Source of the DNA: Cherax quadricarinatus
Taxonomy: Eukaryota; Arthropoda; Malacostraca; Decapoda; Parastacidae
DNA: 64,000 nucleotides
Direction: 5' to 3'
NCBI RefSeq assembly: GCF_038502225.1
Contig: NC_091357.1
Coordinates: forward strand, 5,640,000 to 5,703,999
Shown here piece by piece: positions 62,843-64,000 of this stretch. A program made the translations under genes and the position numbers. The notes under the pieces were generated by a model. That model saw nothing but the letters and a program-made list of their open reading frames with translations, was not told the DNA's origin and searched no databases. Within the stretch, counting starts at the first letter, position 1. Every line of letters starts with the position of its first letter.

Positions 62843-64000
62843 GCGTGCTCACCTATATGTGATTGCAGAGGTTAAGTTTTAGCTCCAGGCCCCGCTGCTC
62901 AACTTGCCGGACTCCTAGCCTCGTGAGCACTATTGTATAGAGTCTGCCTACATCACTTCTTCGTCGAGGTCATTCCAGTTTCCGACCACCCGTAAGACTG
63001 GAGAAAAACTTCCTGACATCTCTGTGGCTTATCTACGTCCTCAGCTTCCAGCTGTGCCCCTGAGTATCTGTTTCCGTCCTCTCAAAACAGTCTCTCCCCT
63101 GGTTCTTCTGTCCTGCGGTCTTTCTAGGCTCGATTCCACCAGCCTCTCCTCAAAGTTCATTGCCTATAGTTGTGGAACTACTCTACACTTTCTCCAGTTT
63201 CTTAACATTCTTCCTCAGGTGTGGATTCCATGCCGGTGTTGCATACTTCAAGATGGACCTAGGTGGCATATGTTGTATAAACGGCCCTGAATGACTGGTG
63301 ACAAGCGAACATTTGCCGAAGAAGTTTTTCAGTTTATATGAGCCTCTGGCGACATACCAGGCACTATGCTCACACCTAGGTCATTCTTTTTAGGCGAGGG
63401 TTACAGCTTCTGTCCTCCGAATATACACTCCATGTCCAGTCTTCTGGCTCCTTTAAATCTTCCCAATTTTGCAGTTTGCTCAGATCGATTTGCAGCTATT
63501 CTCCATCACCTGTTTGTATTCGCATTAGTTTTATATCAGCGAAAAGATACTTGTCTGACTCGATCCCATCTGGTACCCATGTCGTTCAAATAAACCAGAA
63601 ACAATACTGGTCGTAATATCTCTTGCAGAATCCCGATTGTTACTCTTTCTGAATTATTTCATCTTTTTCCCCTGACAATCGCTCTGCTTACTTTTCCTAA
63701 GGTACTTTGATCCTCCAGAGAAGATGTTCCCTTTTATTCCTGCCTGCACCTAAAGTTATTTTCCCGGTTATTTGGGAGTTCTAGTATCAACTGACTTTTT
63801 GTTGTATGACAAAATGCAGTCCACTCAACCCTCTATCTCCTGTCTCACTTCCGGTACTTTGTCATAGATTCCAGCAGGTTATTAAGACAAGATTTGCCAT
63901 CTCTGACCCCATGATGGCTATTATTTATGAAACCGCTTCTCTCCAAGTGTTCTACCACTCTCCTGATTACTTTCTCCATTTACCTTGAATAATTTGCTTG
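62843..64000 (-). mobile_element. LINE-A-like copy 12, degraded, runs off window
   Basis: Minus strand: tail TCACCTATATGTGATTGCAG and CTCCAGGCCCCGC (62850-62895), C-terminal domain (62950-63300), ITPPKDLG-equivalent near 63380, and RT palm (63560-64000). Each stretch is recognisable by comparison with copies 2-4, but frames are broken. An older subfamily member; the 5' part is beyond the window. Confidence 0.7.

Overview
This is a 64 kb piece of an arthropod genome, most probably a decapod crustacean (crayfish, lobster or shrimp type). The pointers are a LINE family whose 3' ends read (C)AACTAGGTGAGTAC before AC/CT microsatellites, a tRNA-derived SINE with the tail typical of decapods, Penelope-like retroelement remnants, and extreme simple-sequence and minisatellite content. 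The organism call is inference. I found no exon of a host gene, no functional tRNA or rRNA gene, no CRISPR array and no prokaryotic operon. Almost every protein-like reading frame is either a transposon relic or the translation of a tandem repeat.

Transposons. At least four non-LTR (LINE) lineages are present. LINE-A (CR1/L2-like by its 3' tandem terminus and RT) has a near full-length but dead copy at about 15.56-19.7 kb (+), with ORF1, an APE-type endonuclease and an RT. Fragments lie at 1-724, 3.1-8.3, 25.4-27.1, 30.9-32.7, 36.3 and 62.8-64 kb. LINE-B (Jockey-like, with a CCHC Gag-like ORF1) occupies 36.6-43.4 kb on the minus strand. It is split by about 2.5 kb of AT-rich DNA plus a 41-bp minisatellite, and has a second fragment at 53.8-54.3 kb. 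LINE-C lies at 43.7-45.2, 48.8-49.5 and 55.4 kb. LINE-D is an endonuclease fragment at 52.3-53.0 kb. Two Penelope-like RT fragments lie at 12.2-14.0 and 14.2-14.45 kb (-). A pogo/Tigger-like DNA transposon relic is at 1.39-2.48 kb, a (TA)n-flanked inverted-repeat element at 45.8-46.3 kb with partial copies elsewhere, and SINE heads at 11.7-12.2 and 59.9 kb.

The most interesting system is a set of palindromic (inverted-arm) elements at 6.81-7.14, 9.37-9.69, 10.80-11.17, 21.45-21.71, 34.48-35.28 and 40.05-40.72 kb, with relatives at 24.7 and 49.8 kb. Their arms carry a hammerhead-ribozyme-like core: CTGANGA, a stem-loop, GAAA, then a palindromic ACGT. Three copies have clear 9-16 bp target-site duplications. 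The 34.5-35.3 kb copy holds in its loop what looks like the C-terminal end of a Penelope-like protein. Together this points to Penelope-derived terminal repeats carrying minimal hammerheads on both strands.

Tandem repeats. About 14 kb (roughly 22 %) is minisatellite arrays: 30 bp (23.2-24.6 kb), 27 bp (27.45-30.13 kb), 20 bp two-variant (33.0-34.2 kb), 14 bp (35.4-36.1 kb), 41 bp (39.2-40.95 kb), 31 bp (46.6-47.0 kb), 42 bp (50.8-51.85 kb), 29 bp (55.8-59.0 kb), 51, 22 and 55 bp (59.1-62.2 kb), plus long AC, CT/GA and TA microsatellites. Arrays whose unit is a multiple of 3 give long open frames on both strands; these are not taken as genes.
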